NCBI RefSeq assembly: GCF_030247185.1
Contig: NC_080571.1
Span: 235,196,666 to 235,260,665, forward strand
DNA from: Malaya genurostris
Lineage: Eukaryota > Arthropoda > Insecta > Diptera > Culicidae
Reading direction: 5' to 3'
Length of the DNA stretch: 64,000 nt
Below, in pieces: positions 47,588 to 59,586 of the stretch (position 1 is the first letter of the stretch; the number at the start of each line of letters is the position of its first letter). The notes under the pieces were generated by a model. It searched no databases and was not told the origin of the DNA. It worked only from the letters and a program-made list of their open reading frames with translations. The translations under genes and the position numbers were made by a program.

Positions 47588-48559
47588 AATTATCCTATTT
47601 TCTTTTCTCACTGAAGTTTCTTCAATATTTTCAAGCAGGGCCGGTGAAAGAGGTGGGTACGGTGGGTGGTACTACCCACCCAAAAATTTTCAAGGTGGGT
47701 AATTACCCCCCTGAAATTTCGAGCGAAAAACAATGGTAATATTGTTATTATTTATGAACTCAAGCATATTTTTATTGTAACTAGGAATAAATAAAATCAA
47801 AATTATCCAATACTTGTACTCAAGGTAGAGCTAGGATGTAAAGATATTCAATAGAAAGGTGAGACGTGACACGAGCCATTTGAGCAACCAGAAATCTTTT
47901 AGAAACCTTCAGCTAGAGGAGTTTAGCTTCAGCATCTCATCAATGCAAATCACTCGAGCCGGCGCACTTGCTATGCTTGAAAGTACATTTATTACCATTT
48001 ACTAAACGGACCGGCTGTTACCAGAAGTTGTCACTTTCTTTTTGCGACAGCATTCTCATACACAATGAGTTCTTCACTGTATGGATATTTTTTTATCGAT
48101 CTCTGTATAGCTATAAGTTCGTTTCCTCTGGTAGAATGTGAAAGTTAAGTTACTTAAAGATTTCTGCTTGCTCAAATGAACCTTGTAACGTCTCACCTTT
48201 CCGTTCTATATCTTTGCATAAATAAAATCACTCAACATCTTTTGACGTAGGTCTACGCCTTTGTTTTCGATACCGGAGTGCAAATTCAAAATACAGGAAA
48301 TAAAACCGTACAAACAGTGATCAAGGTTTTTATTATCTACATCTCAACCATTACTTAACTGATTTTCAATATATTTTACTTGGAAATATTTCTACGCGTC
48401 GATTCGAGTAGATAAATCCATATATTTTAGGTAATTGGTGAATAAAACTTAAATTCAATTTACATTTTCAGATTCAGTATCGAAACGACTTACACTCTGT
48501 GCGGTTCGATACTGTCGTAGAGAAGGTTGTTAACTCATCGATCAAAAAATCCAAATAAA

Positions 48560-49014
48560 CATAATTTTTTTGAGTAAAATGCAATTCGTTATTGTACTTT
48601 TCGATGTTATACTTATAGAATGATTTGCCCATGGCTTCCAAATCTTTTGATGGTGCTTTCCTTTTCCAGATAGTCGTTGTTAATTATATCTCGAGTATCT
48701 AAAAACTGACATCATGATAGTTCTAGTTACATGTTGCGTTTTTGGCTGGCTTTCCCCGTCTGAATGCTGATATGACTCCAAAAATGATGGATCCATGTTT
48801 CGTCCACTGTTTCATACCAACGCACGAAATTCTTTTTCATTGCGACTAAAGAGTGCCGATCAGCTCTTTGGATCCTCGATGCCTTGTTGCTTTTATTCGA
48901 TTGTGAACGAACGAGGCACCAATTGTCATGCCCAGATTTTCGTGTAAGTCTATTCATCTCAGCACATCTAGTCCTACAAACTTTGATTTTGCGTTCATTT
49001 ATCACGGTTTTCAA
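48560..49014 (-). mobile_element. irritans-like mariner relic
   Basis: The minus-strand frame contains FVRWYETVDETWIHHF at about 48835-48788, equivalent to the VTMDETWIHHF block of the plus-strand mariner at 25 kb. It is followed by SHISIQTGKASQKRNM and scattered pieces of the downstream region. Heavily decayed. Confidence 0.7.
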
Positions 49015-49996
49015 AATTTGCTTATTTTTTTTCGGATGAATGATTTATTTCGCCTCGTTCCAAATCAGAATACCACAAATCTCTATTTTCAGTGGATCCG
49101 GGTAACATTTCTCAAACCATTTCTGGGCTGGCACGGTTTTCTCCTTTTAAAAGGCAATGTTTTATCAACACACGGCATTCGTTATTACCATTTTATTTTT
49201 TAAAAATGAATATGTAACGTCCCTCATATGTCGGTAGGTCCGATTGACATATGTCATCTGAAGGTTGGTACTTTCGTAAAATGACCCAGTCCCGGAAGTC
49301 AGTTTTGAACAATGTGTTATAGATATCAGCGGTTGTTTGTAGATTTGTTTTGTGCGCCGTTCGATTCTCGCGAGACACATTTTGATAGAAAATTCTCAAA
49401 GAATAATTTTAGAAAATTAGCAGACACAAATAAGTTTTTGCGGAATATTGGCAGTGATTTTGAAACTAGCTGTCAACAGGTCGAACAACCCCACAATAGT
49501 TTTATGTCGTATTAGCCCTCAAATACGCAATTTTGTTTCAAAACAAAGCACGGAAAACGCTTCAAACTTCTAATTTACGCGTAAAGTTATGTCGAAACAA
49601 AACATTATTCAAAATCGACCTTACACTTTTAAGGGATAAATATTATTTCTATAATATCGTTCCCCCCAGTACGAAAAATTACCCACCATCGCATCACCCC
49701 AAGCCAACTAACTAGATTTTGTTTAATGATAAGCCTCACAAAATCTAGTGAGTTTTGATTAATCTTTAGGTATTCTTCATAATTTCTCTTAGCTTTATTA
49801 CGTTTTTTGAAAAAAGTAACCTGGTTATGTGAAAACGCCGATTAAGTAAGTAAGACCTGCGATATGAAACTTGATACATTTTGACCGCACTTTCATTTAG
49901 GATACAATTTTAGGGAGCTACCCACCAAAAATAAAAAATAGACAGAGACAGATAGGAAACCCTGCCCCCCGGGATCATCGGTACCATCGAACTTAC

Positions 49997-50125
49997 CCTT
50001 AGCTTTTCAAAGATCCACACGAACCAAGTGGTGACCAGATTCATCGGTGACGGTGCCGTCGATGTTCGGTGCATGTTACGGATTAACTTGGACAGACCGT
50101 ACTTCCACTCGATATCCGATTGTGC
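49997..50125 (-). CDS. nompC: nompC exon: TRP domain / post-S6 helix
   Basis: This exon of 129 nt (43 codons, phase 0 to 0) encodes AQSDIEWKYGLSKLIRNM followed by a Ser/Pro-rich turn and TTWFVWIFEKLR. It joins directly after QRIQ of either pore exon. The IEWKYGLSKLIR stretch is the TRP-domain helix that runs along the inner membrane face and couples gate and cytosolic domains in TRP channels. The donor is a consensus GTAAGT. The acceptor (AAACTAG) is preceded by an A/C-rich stretch with almost no pyrimidine tract, unusual for an insect intron, but phase and protein continuity leave little doubt about the position. Confidence 0.93.
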
Positions 50126-50427
50126 CTAGTTTTTTTTGTTTATTTGTTTTGCAGTTTGTGGTGCGGTGTTTGGTTGATTGTTTTGTAAAGAAAGGTAGAA
50201 CAAAGAGAAGCAAAATGCTGAAGCAGTTTAGGCGACTAAGCATTGTTATTTCAGTTGGAGGGAGCGGGAAAGTAGATTTGAATCGATAGATGAAAATCGA
50301 AGAAAAGTAGAAAACTAATAAATAGAGAAAATGAAAAGAAAGTGTAAGAAAAGATATGGAAAAGAAGAAAGAAAGAAAGAAAGATAGTAAGAGCAATTTA
50401 TTTGGTCATATAACGCACACCCACCAG

Positions 50428-50554
50428 GTCACTGACGAGTCGGAACAGATTCAAGAACCGGCTTGAACCGGCTTGGTCAGCTCCAGCAGGTTCCTTCATC
50501 AAATGGGAATCGTTCAAACGCGTCATTGATCCCACTTCGGTGGAAGATCAGAAC
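50428..50554 (+). CDS. Possible plus-strand exon inside a nompC intron
   Basis: Between a CACCCACCAG acceptor-like site and a GTGAGT donor there is a 42-codon open frame (SLTSRNRFKNRLEPAWSAPA, then FIKWESFKRVIDPTSVEDQN). The minus strand has stops in all frames here, so this is not an extra nompC exon. Balanced codon composition and exact fit to splice signals suggest a fragment of a plus-strand gene or an inserted element. It could be chance, and the product is not recognised. Confidence 0.2.
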
Positions 50555-50764
50555 GTGAGTTTTTTTTTATTATTTTGGATAGAAAACAGAGGGCAACAAG
50601 ACAGGATGTAGAAGCCCGAAAGATGGGTGTGCGCCCTTACCAGAATAAACTACAAACTTGGGATGTCCAGAAACATACGGGTATGAAAGAGCGCTTGGTA
50701 GTTAGAGGGTTTTGAATGTAACTAGATAATTTCAGTTGGTTTAGGTTCGTAACACAAGTGATAC

Positions 50765-50994
50765 CTGAATTCTCTGGTATGTGTCAGACATCATAGCAAT
50801 GAGCAGATTGATAAGTACAACAACTGATACCAACATGTAAATGCCAAAGACAATTTTGAACAAGTACTCGGTCCAATACGGTTGGGTGCGCGGTGTATTC
50901 TGTGTCATTTTATCAATTTGTGTTTGATCGGTGTTGGTTTGACCAAATACAGCGAAAAAGAGCAGTTCAAAGGACGTGATCGGGTTCATGCGCA
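50765..50994 (-). CDS. nompC: nompC alternative pore/S6 exon, downstream version (b)
   Basis: This 230-nt exon (phase 1 in, phase 0 out) runs from a GGCCACCAG acceptor to a GTATCA donor. It encodes the pore region (NPITSFELLFFAVFGQTNTD), a turret about six residues longer than in exon a (QTQIDKMTQNTPRTQPYWTE) and an S6 segment identical in amino acids to exon a from LFKIVFGIY to QRIQ. The DNA encoding that identical peptide differs at many synonymous sites, so the duplication is old and the protein is under strong constraint. The open frame continues upstream of the acceptor into the short intron, but that extension does not look like NOMPC and is not included. Confidence 0.93.
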
Positions 50995-51250
50995 CTGGTG
51001 GCCAGCAGGCGACAGCAAATCGGCATTCAGCAGCAAACGCAGCAGGGCGGGGCGATTTCGAAGACACATCGTCGTCGTTTTTACCGGTCGAATCGGATGA
51101 CGACATTTGGGATTCGTGCCAGCCAGGATTCGTGGCCGTCGTCCCAAATATGCCACCACGCAGATCGACGCGGATTTTGGGAAGGATTTTGAAAGGAAGA
51201 GAAAAAGAAAAAGAAAAAACATAGATTTAGCACCGGGGCTGGCAACTAAC

Positions 51251-51462
51251 CTGAATGCGTTGATAGGTATCCGACATCATCGCGATAAGAAGATTAATTA
51301 GTACTACTACGGAGACTAACATATAAATGCCAAACACTATCTTGAATAGATTCTCCGTCCACTCAGGACGCGTTGTCCGCTGCGAGTTGATGTCGTCCGG
51401 CGAGGTTTGGCCGAACACGGCAAAGAACAGCCGCTCGAACGCAATTATCGGAGTCATCGGTA
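51251..51462 (-). CDS. nompC: nompC alternative pore/S6 exon, upstream version (a)
   Basis: This 212-nt exon (phase 1 in, phase 0 out) runs from a GGGCACAG acceptor to a GTTAGT donor. It encodes the pore helix and filter region (TPIIAFERLFFAVFGQTSPD), a short turret (DDINSQRTTRPEWTE) and the S6 helix (VFGIYMLVSVVVLINLLIAM) ending SDTYQRIQ. A second exon with the same function follows 256 nt downstream. The two have the same entry and exit phases, so splicing both into one mRNA would break the frame, which fits mutually exclusive use. This version resembles the FERLFFAVFGQT form that I recall for Drosophila NOMPC. Confidence 0.93.
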
Positions 51463-52690
51463 CTGTGCCCGGATCGAACGTTAAACGGAAGGTTGAAGGA
51501 AAACGAAAACAAGTACCTTATTAGCTAGGGTGATACCTACTGCGGGAACGCCTTAACACTGATACCAATCTATTTGTCCAATTCGATGGTGTTTGTTGTT
51601 GTTGTTGTTATTGTTGTTCTAGCTGTTGTTTTGTGTTGATGCGGGGCTGGGTGGTGTTTCACAGTTTGGATAAAGTTCATTCATTCAAAACTAAAAATAG
51701 TCTATAAAACAATGAAGGCTACAATAAATTAAGCAACGAATGTAAGTGAAATGAATCAAGAGCCAGTTGAACGTCGCACATTGTCATACCTGTTTGTTTT
51801 GTTTATTCGTTTTATTGTTATTTACATTTGATCATTACATTACAGATATTTATGCAAAATAAGAGTAGACGGTTACTTGAAGGAGAACTCAGAAAAATGC
51901 TTTGTGTTTTTGAAATAATTTTCATGTAGGATCATTGCACTAAACATGCAATTGTCTTTTTTGATTTTTTGAATCGACTGCAAAGTCTGTTGAAACAGAA
52001 AGGCAAGTTTATAGAACAATTGACGGATCCAACCAACTCTTCTGCGATCGTTGCGCTGCTCGAGTGGCGAGCTTAGAACTAAGCGATGGTGATAATTTTC
52101 AGATTTTGCCTGAAGATTCGAACAAAGTTCAGAGTTTTTATTTATTTTTTCTTATGAATCGAATACTAACTTACAAAAACTTGTAAAAATTTGGTGAAAA
52201 AAATCGTTCATTTATGATTCAGAATCTTTCCAAGGTATGTTTGTTTGATATTTATAGAGAAAACGTAAGATGAAATATCAAATTCGAAGAAGTGTCGTTG
52301 GGTACTGTTTTCATATCTGGGACATTCTATGTTTTTATGGTTGGATTTTGAGATTAATTGATAAATTATTATCAAAAGTTGTTCTACTCGTCTATTTACT
52401 CATGTTTTATCACCTAAATCAAATCTGTATGTGAACTGAAAATTTCAAATTTCATCCGAGATCTTCAAGTGTATGGGACAATTTCAAATCATACGTTGGA
52501 TGACAAAACGTGAATAATCATTTTTTAACCATATTTGTAAGGTTTTGCCATCTGCATTTGTTCAAACTCACAGACTTAAAAATTTTTACATGTTATTAGA
52601 TGCACATAAATGGAGCATCGCTGTTCACGCAAATTTACGTGGAAGAACATTTAATATTGTGTCTAAAACTCCATGACATGAAATTCATTG
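51463..52690. other. nompC intron, no gene recognised
   Basis: Contains a TTG/TTGTTGTT trinucleotide run at about 51590-51640. No exon or complete element was seen. Confidence 0.4.
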
Positions 52691-52699
52691 AAATAAAAA

Positions 52700-52860
52700 A
52701 AAAAGAATTTTGTAGCAACCCACCGCGACTTGAACCAAGAATCATTGGATCGCAAGTTCGTCTGATAATCGACTGAGCCACAGAAGCATGCGTCTGATTG
52801 GCCGGTGAAAGGTGCATTTAAATGCATACAGTCGCACCTGCTAGTAGAACGCAAGTTACA
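52700..52860 (-). mobile_element. tRNA-related SINE-like segment
   Basis: The minus strand carries TGGCTCAGTCGATTATCAG (box A-like) and TTCTTGGTTCAAGTCGCGGT (box B-like, GGTTCAAGTCG), with an approximately tRNA-length spacing. The cloverleaf is incomplete, so it is a degenerate tRNA-derived element rather than a gene. Confidence 0.45.
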
Positions 52861-53596
52861 GTCGAAACCAGTAAAATTCAAGCTCATCTAACATTGAGTC
52901 ATTACAAATAAATTTTTCCGTCATTTGACAAATTAAGTCTTTATGAATTACATCGTATGAGGGATTAATTCGCCTGTAAAATTCAAATTTTTTTGGAGTG
53001 CAGGTAAGTTGAAAAATTCGTCCAAAATTTTTCTAAATACATGGGATATGTCAAAAAAATCACCATAACGCTATCTCGTGGTGATCACACTGATTGAATT
53101 CTTCAATAGCTAAGTAAACCCTTAGACAAGTTTTGGTACATTCCTTACGCGACCGTCGTACCGTTCGCATGCTAATTCGTGGTAGAGCAGTTGTGTGTTA
53201 ATCCGTGCTAATCCGCTTCTGGGTCAATTAAATATTAATCTTTTGTTTCTGTAAGCTAGTGCACCAGACCAACACAAAACAGTAGAAACAATACCATTAG
53301 GCAGTTTCAACTACTAGTGTATTGAAATACTAAATACTTTGAATAGTGATCGTGTGGCGTCGTGAACCGGTTCTGTGTGCTTATTTTCTCTTGGAGATTT
53401 TTTTTGCACACATGCACAACTACATTATGTGTGATACTGTTGGCTTGGATATCGTTTAGAGATTGTTTATTGTGAAATAACAACAAGGGTTGCCCTCCTA
53501 ATTTTTCCCGCACGTATAGTAAGCTGTGCCATGTGCCATGTCGGAAGATTCCAATTTGCCTGACCTTCTCCCAGATGAAGAAGTGAATGCTTCTGA

Positions 53597-56333
53597 GGGG
53601 CTGTTCATAAAAGACGTCACGCTTTTTTTGGCAATTTTTGACTCCCCACCCCCCCCCCCCCCCCCTTTGTCACAAATTGTCACAGCAGCAAAGACCCCCA
53701 CCCAAGTAGCACACGTTATTACACTTCAAAGACAGTAACTTATATGACACAAATTCATGGACCAAGTTGAAGACTTTGCAACGTACATTATAACTGCTAT
53801 GTAACCTGAAAAGCTTGTGCGACTTACCAAGGGTTGCCAAACAACTTCTCAGTAACGAATATTTGATTTGATTCAGCGCGCACATCAGTCACAATGAAAC
53901 AGAAAATATAAGTTTGTGTTAAGTTACAATTTGTTGATGTTTTTCCCATTCAACATTTACGACCAAAAATTGGCATCCGATAATGAGAGCTAAAATATAG
54001 TATTCAATATTCTTTAAATTCACTATATCTACTCAAAATCTAAGTGCCATTCGATATTTATGGTGAAGTTGATCATTGTACTTATTGAAAACATGCGCGC
54101 CTTCGATATTTTAGGTATCAGAACATCGACATACAAAATAATATTCATATTTTTATTTTCGTCATATGAAATTTATAGCTAAAAAGTCGAAATGTGTTTA
54201 GTTAGAACTTTTTTGTGATTAATATTAGTTTTTCATATACCAAAGTTAAAACAGTTGACCAATCGCAATAAACAAAAATTGCACTTTTTTATGGACAAGT
54301 TACATGTCCTACTTGGGCACCTCCCCTATGTCACATGTCACGAATGCAAAATGAATAAAAATCATCTTAATATGTATGACAAACCATACAAATATGAGGG
54401 AAAAATCGATTTATTACATGCGGTCATTAGATTTGAAAATATCTGTAAAATTACAAAACCATCGAAATTATTTTATTGATATTAATATTAAGTATTTGAT
54501 TGGAATTGATGAAACATTTAAATCATCTGTTTTAATTCTCCTAGGGGTACACAGATATATTATTTCTTTAGCTAAGGAAAAATATTTACCTAGTATAGCA
54601 TATAGGGCTGAGAAAATAAAGTTCAAAACCTCATCAAATCGAGATCACTGCCGAAGAAGATCGCTTGTGATCTTTCCCAATAAAGATCACTCCTGATCAG
54701 TGATCAGTGATCTTTAAACCACATCGATCAAAATCGTAACGGATCTTCCGTCACACAAAATTGGTAGTGATTTTGAGTTAAAATGATTCTTGAGTCATGT
54801 TAGTTCAATCATTGGATGATTCGATCAGATTTGGTCTTGCTGTCAAATACAATTTGCAAAACATAGTCGCCTGTATCTTAGTTAGCCGAGCGTTTTGATC
54901 TTTTTACCTTCGCTGAAAATGTCAAAGATTTCGATGTGTAAGAATCCTGGTGGATACGGTTGTATCGTTTGTGTTGAATATCCGTCAGCCTCACCTGCCT
55001 CACCAGTCGGTCACCAGAATGTCTGCCAGCCATATTTTCCCCGCTGGCAGCGTTTAGTCAGCCATCTGGCAGCCATGTATATGCGGGTATTACCATCATA
55101 TCTTGTATTGACGTTCCTGTGCTGTCATAGCAATACTTCATATTTTCTTGATATTTAATCGAAGGAATCTTCTTGATAGATTAGACAAAATCTATTTAGC
55201 ATCAAGATTTGTTATTATATCTTATTTCGTTATTGATGAGGCATACCAATTTCATTAAGTACAATTAATCCAGTGGTTCCTTTTTCAAATGGAATATAAT
55301 TGAATATACTGCATCAGAATAAGATAAGAGAAATTCTTATGATATACTATTCTCAAAGCTAGAAAATAAAATTACTGAAAAACTCGTTTTCTATAAATGT
55401 TTTGCTCTTGCTTTGAAGTTACAATGATGGAATTTTATATTTGGTAGCTATTTTCGCATGCAGACTTTGCAATGATTTTTGATATTTTAATTCTTATTTC
55501 AAACTAAATAATGTTATTTTCTACCATAGAGATGTTTGGTTTTAATAATTGGTTTGCAAATCACTTCTACCCGGGCTGTTACTTGTGTGTATGATATTTA
55601 AGCTAAACAGGGTAATTTAATCAGCTGCATGACAGGCTTTATGATTGAACATGTTTTCCTTATCATTATAATTATTGATAATCACAGCATATATGGTAAT
55701 ATTATTTGCAGGTTTTATTGATATTACTCCGCCAACATGGTTTTGCTGAATGAATTTTAAATACATCAAGAAGCATGAAATTTCGATGCGACCGACCAAA
55801 CAAACTTTTTGAAATTCTTTTATTCTTTGTGTGGTTATTATCCACATCTGCTTACTACCTATCATAAGATTTCCGAAAGTTAAAAATCCATAATTCCAAG
55901 CGATTGCTGCACCCAAACTCATATACATTGACTAAAATTGTCAGTGCATAACTTAAGTTAAACCGTTTGAAGGCATCCTTTTTATACTCATATTAGGCAA
56001 AATTTATTAATTTCGCTAATTTACTCACCCTCCATGCACTTTTGCTATCACAATAGAAATGATCTTTTGCATCATTCATTTCCGAATTTAAAAGAAGAAG
56101 CTTTTGCATCAACAAATACACGTTTTCGTATAGAATGTAAACGTCTATTGTGGAGATTTTTTCATGAAAATAGGGCAAAGCAGTAATATAATTAGTTATT
56201 TAAAAAATGCGCTGATTGAAAATATTGGACGTCACATTCCAACAACCCTCCTTCCTTCCCCCTGTCACAAAAGGTTACGTTTTGTGAAACACCCCCTCCC
56301 CCTTGCAGCATGACGTCTTTTATGGACAGCCCC
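53597..56333. mobile_element. 2.7-kb TIR element with TGA target duplication
   Basis: Ends GGGGCTGTTCATAAAAGACG (53597) and its inverted partner GGGGCTGTCCATAAAAGACG (reading inward from 56333) match at about 24 of 26 positions. Identical TGA triplets flank both ends (53594-53596 and 56334-56336). Each end continues into a C/G-homopolymer-rich zone, with a C run at 53650-53665, and a TTTGTCACA-type motif. No transposase was found inside; the interior is AT-rich and contains a GATC-rich cluster at 54640-54735. The superfamily is undetermined; a 3-bp duplication and GGG ends are compatible with Harbinger-like elements. Confidence 0.7.
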
Positions 56334-56339
56334 TGATGA

Positions 56340-57238
56340 CACTAAAGCTGGGCTAAATAGGCTAAATAGGCTAACGAGATCGTTCAATGTGTGCTTCTCA
56401 CGCGAGAGTATCACGTGTACATTCCTGCTCGCGAAGTCGAGATTGACGGCGTGATCACCGATCCGAGACTGACTTGCGAGGTCGTTTTTGTGTACGGGTG
56501 AAAAAAGTCTCTATTGTAAGAATGGGCCGCATTACCTCTCTGATTGTTCCGCGTACAAACTGCGCAAGGATGAAATGAAGCATTCCCTTGAACAACATTC
56601 CAAGCACTCTTTTGTTGAACGCCACCACATAGACCAAAATTTATAACTGTTTTATCCCCCCGATGATTGATAAAATTTACTGTTTGTGCACTTGGGTTGT
56701 GAACCGTTTCGCGAATGATTTTTACTTTTGGTTAAAATTCTACATAACTATCGAATTATTTTTATCAAGTTGTTAAGTTTATCTAATACTACGGCCCAAT
56801 TCAAAGTTTGACTAATGGAAAATTATTTGGATTTATTTTGCACTGAAAATGAAACGATAACAAATGGTATATTGACTGCAATACAGTGAACGTAAGAATT
56901 TAGAGTTTGACAATATATTGAAATTTCTTATTGTTTTTTTTACTGTTAATATAAAAGAAGTTTCACAGAAGTAATTTTTACTCAAGGTTATAAATTATAA
57001 TTGCTTTTGCAACAATTTTCATTCAATATTTTGGAAAATAACTACCGAGCTGCTAGAAATAACCATTCTCTCGAGCAGGGTTACTAGAAATACTTAATAA
57101 ATGGTCTAGATGAAATTTGTTTTTCAACAAACCGATACCACCAGCCCCAAAGCGAGCAAAGCAATGTACCATTTGTGTTGAAAGTTAGTTTAGTTATATC
57201 GTTTTTGACTTTAAAAGTCGTTCACTGGTGGTGTCATC
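56340..57238. other. nompC intron, no gene recognised
   Basis: AT-rich, with a short direct duplication AAATAGGCT near 56355-56372. No exon was seen. Confidence 0.4.
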
Positions 57239-57250
57239 AAATCTCAAGCG

Positions 57251-57400
57251 TTTAGGGGACGGGTATAGCGTGATGGGTAAGTCGATGCTTTTCACGCAGC
57301 CCGCCTGGGTTCGATTCCCAACCCCGCACATAGGGTCAGAAAGTTTTTCTAGCCCGAAGAGGTGAATGACATTAATGTTAAAGCCTCTATAAATAAAAAA
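57251..57400 (+). mobile_element. tRNA-derived SINE with target duplication
   Basis: The Pol III-type head (TATAGCGTGATGGGTAAG box A; GGGTTCGATTCCC box B) is followed by a body, ACCTCTATAAAT-type 3' end and an A-rich tail. Flanking repeats AAATCTCAAGCG (57239-57250) and AAATCTCAGGCG (57401-57412) match at 11 of 12 bases. This is the common mosquito tRNA-SINE type; it has no product. Confidence 0.85.
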
Positions 57401-59440
57401 AAATCTCAGGCGGAAATCAGATACAATGATTGTCAAACGTTTTTTCGAGATGAACAATAGAAAACAAAATCGGTTTTCTTCGTAAAAAGATTCAAAGGAA
57501 AAATTTTAATAGAAAGGTTCTAGTTCTGCCTCTGACGTGTATTTTTCGCAAATTCGCATTTCCGCAATGCTAGACATTTACTTTTTTCGGATCTGTCTTG
57601 CCTTAGCTGTTAAACAACTGGGTTGGTTGACTGATTTTCGTAATTTTATTTCTTGAAATAAAAAAAATGTGACTACGTACAAAACAGTCAACGTGGTTTA
57701 TGCATGACCCCTTATCAACTGACGAGAGCGATTATGATGACCCTCTCGCAGGTACATCTTCGACTGTCCCTCATAGCTTGTCATACAGAAAGAGAAGAAA
57801 TATATCCTCTTATAAAGCCTCATATTAAGGGTTCAAAGATGTCCAGAGGGGATCCCAAAAATTGCAACTGAAAGTGGTGCCAAAAAAACCGAAGCAAAAA
57901 ACTCCAAGTCTTGGAAAATTTATTTCTGAGCAAGAATATTCACCACTTCCTGGACTACAGAAACCTCAAAAGTCCCTAAAAATCAGTATCAAAAATTACC
58001 AGATATTGTGGCTTGGATCCTGTTTACCTTCTATATTTGTGAACCTCCTAAAAGCCTGATAATGGCTTTCATTCGTACAGTTAAAACATTTCTAAACAAT
58101 TGACTGCAAAATGACCCCTTCTTTCAACGATCGTATCCTTCGATGGTTAAGTCAACCACAGATGTCACGAGTACAATCACTGTTCTACAGTGGAATTATA
58201 AAAGTATCGTCCCAATAATAAATCCTTTCAAATTTCTAGTAACAGATTTAAAATGCGACGAATTTGCATTGTGCGAAGCTTGGTTAACTTCTGAAATACC
58301 CTTAAAATTCCATAGTTTTTGCATTATTCCTATGGATTGAGATTATTCCTATGAAGGAGTACTTTTGGGGATCAAAGAGTGCTATTCATTCTATCGAATT
58401 AACCTTCCCTTGATACCAGAAATTGCAGTTGTCGCATGTTATGTTACAATCAAAGGCAAGGTACTTTGCATTTTTTCCATCTATATTCATCCAAAAGCCT
58501 CGGTTGGGCGTCGGCGGCTCAGTGATATCATGGAGCTCGTTCCCGCACAGACGTTGGTTTTAGGATACTTTAACTCACACGGTATGGGCTGGGGTTGTCT
58601 TCACGACGATAACAGATCAGTTATGATCCATGATATTTGCGACAACTTTATTATGTCAATCTTGAATACGGGAGAAATGACACGGATTCCTGCACCCCCA
58701 AGTGAGAGGTAATCCCTGATCCCTACGGTAGTGATCATCTACCTATCGTTATTTCAATCGCCAGCGGATAAGGACCATCGGAGACAATCAATGTTTCGCA
58801 TGACCTCACACAAAATATTGATTGGAAATACTACGCAAATTCGATGTCTGAGAAACTAGAAACAACATCCGAAGGAAGAGTACACGTTTACGGTTGGCTT
58901 GATTCTGCGATTCAAGCTCAGACGAAACGTGTAACCGGCGCGAAAACTAGCATCCGTCCTCCCAACTCGTGGGGGACAAAGAGTGCTCAAAATTAGGCGC
59001 GAAAAAAGTTTCATCAATTATCAAGTTTAGGAAAAACGGAACACCTGATAATTATAGAAACTACGCGACATTGGACGTTAAAATGGAAAGCTTGATTAAA
59101 GCGAAGAAACGCGATTATTGGCGTCGATTCGTAGACGGATTATCAAAAGAAATGTATTCCAACCGCTGGATATTTGATTTTGCAAAAAAGTATGCTCCGA
59201 TTCTGTTCCGGAACAGAAGATCACCCGCGCCGCGACATCAAATACAAACGAAAAACCGTTTTCGTTGATATAGTGAGAACTTGCGCTCTTGCCGTGTAAC
59301 AATAAAGCCCCAAGGTTAGACAGAATCAAATTCAACTTGCTGAAAAATTTGCCCGACTGCCAAAAATTTGAACTTATTCAATATGTCCCTTGTGGATAAT
59401 ATTGTTCCACATGACTGGACATATTCTTTTTCGTCTAGAC

Positions 59441-59586
59441 CAGGGGTTCCTTTACTATTTTGGGTCATGGACCCCTTTACTAAAATTATCTTAGACATCA
59501 GACCCCCATCAACAAATTCCTATGAAAATTCAATTTCTTGCTTTTTTAATTTCGATGTGAAAAATTCAACCACTTTGGGAACCCTG
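59441..59586. mobile_element. 146-bp hAT-like MITE with perfect 8-bp target duplication
   Basis: Inverted ends CAGGGGTTCC (59441-59450) and GGGAACCCTG (59577-59586) are flanked by identical GTCTAGAC (59433-59440 and 59587-59594). Joining across the insert restores the LINE frame FRLDNWFETNGLLSNTQFGF. The duplication fits the nTCTAGAn preference known for some hAT elements. Confidence 0.9.

Noticed and set aside
49312..49515. Small plus-strand frame near the mariner relic
   Set aside because: No conserved motif, no splice support, average AT-rich composition.
47636..49973. A hAT element starting CAGGGCCGGTG at 47636 and ending CCCTG near 49970
   Set aside because: The inverted match does not extend beyond CAGGG and no 8-bp flanking duplication is present.
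50076..50396. Phe/Leu-rich minus-strand frame as a membrane protein
   Set aside because: It overlaps the TRP-domain exon and derives from a GA/AAAG-rich stretch; no homology or start support.
50385..50570. An additional nompC exon between exon b and the TRP-domain exon
   Set aside because: Stops in all minus-strand frames, and the QRIQ-AQSDIEWK junction is contiguous in the family.
50994..51106. N-terminal extension of nompC exon b (Ser/Asp-rich open frame)
   Set aside because: It lies in the 256-nt intron between the alternative exons; the phase-matched acceptor at 50995 and homology of exon a give the correct border.
53526..53738. Poly-proline frame starting MPCAMSEDSNLPDLLPD
   Set aside because: The proline run is the C homopolymer of the TIR element's subterminal zone; the frame crosses the element boundary.
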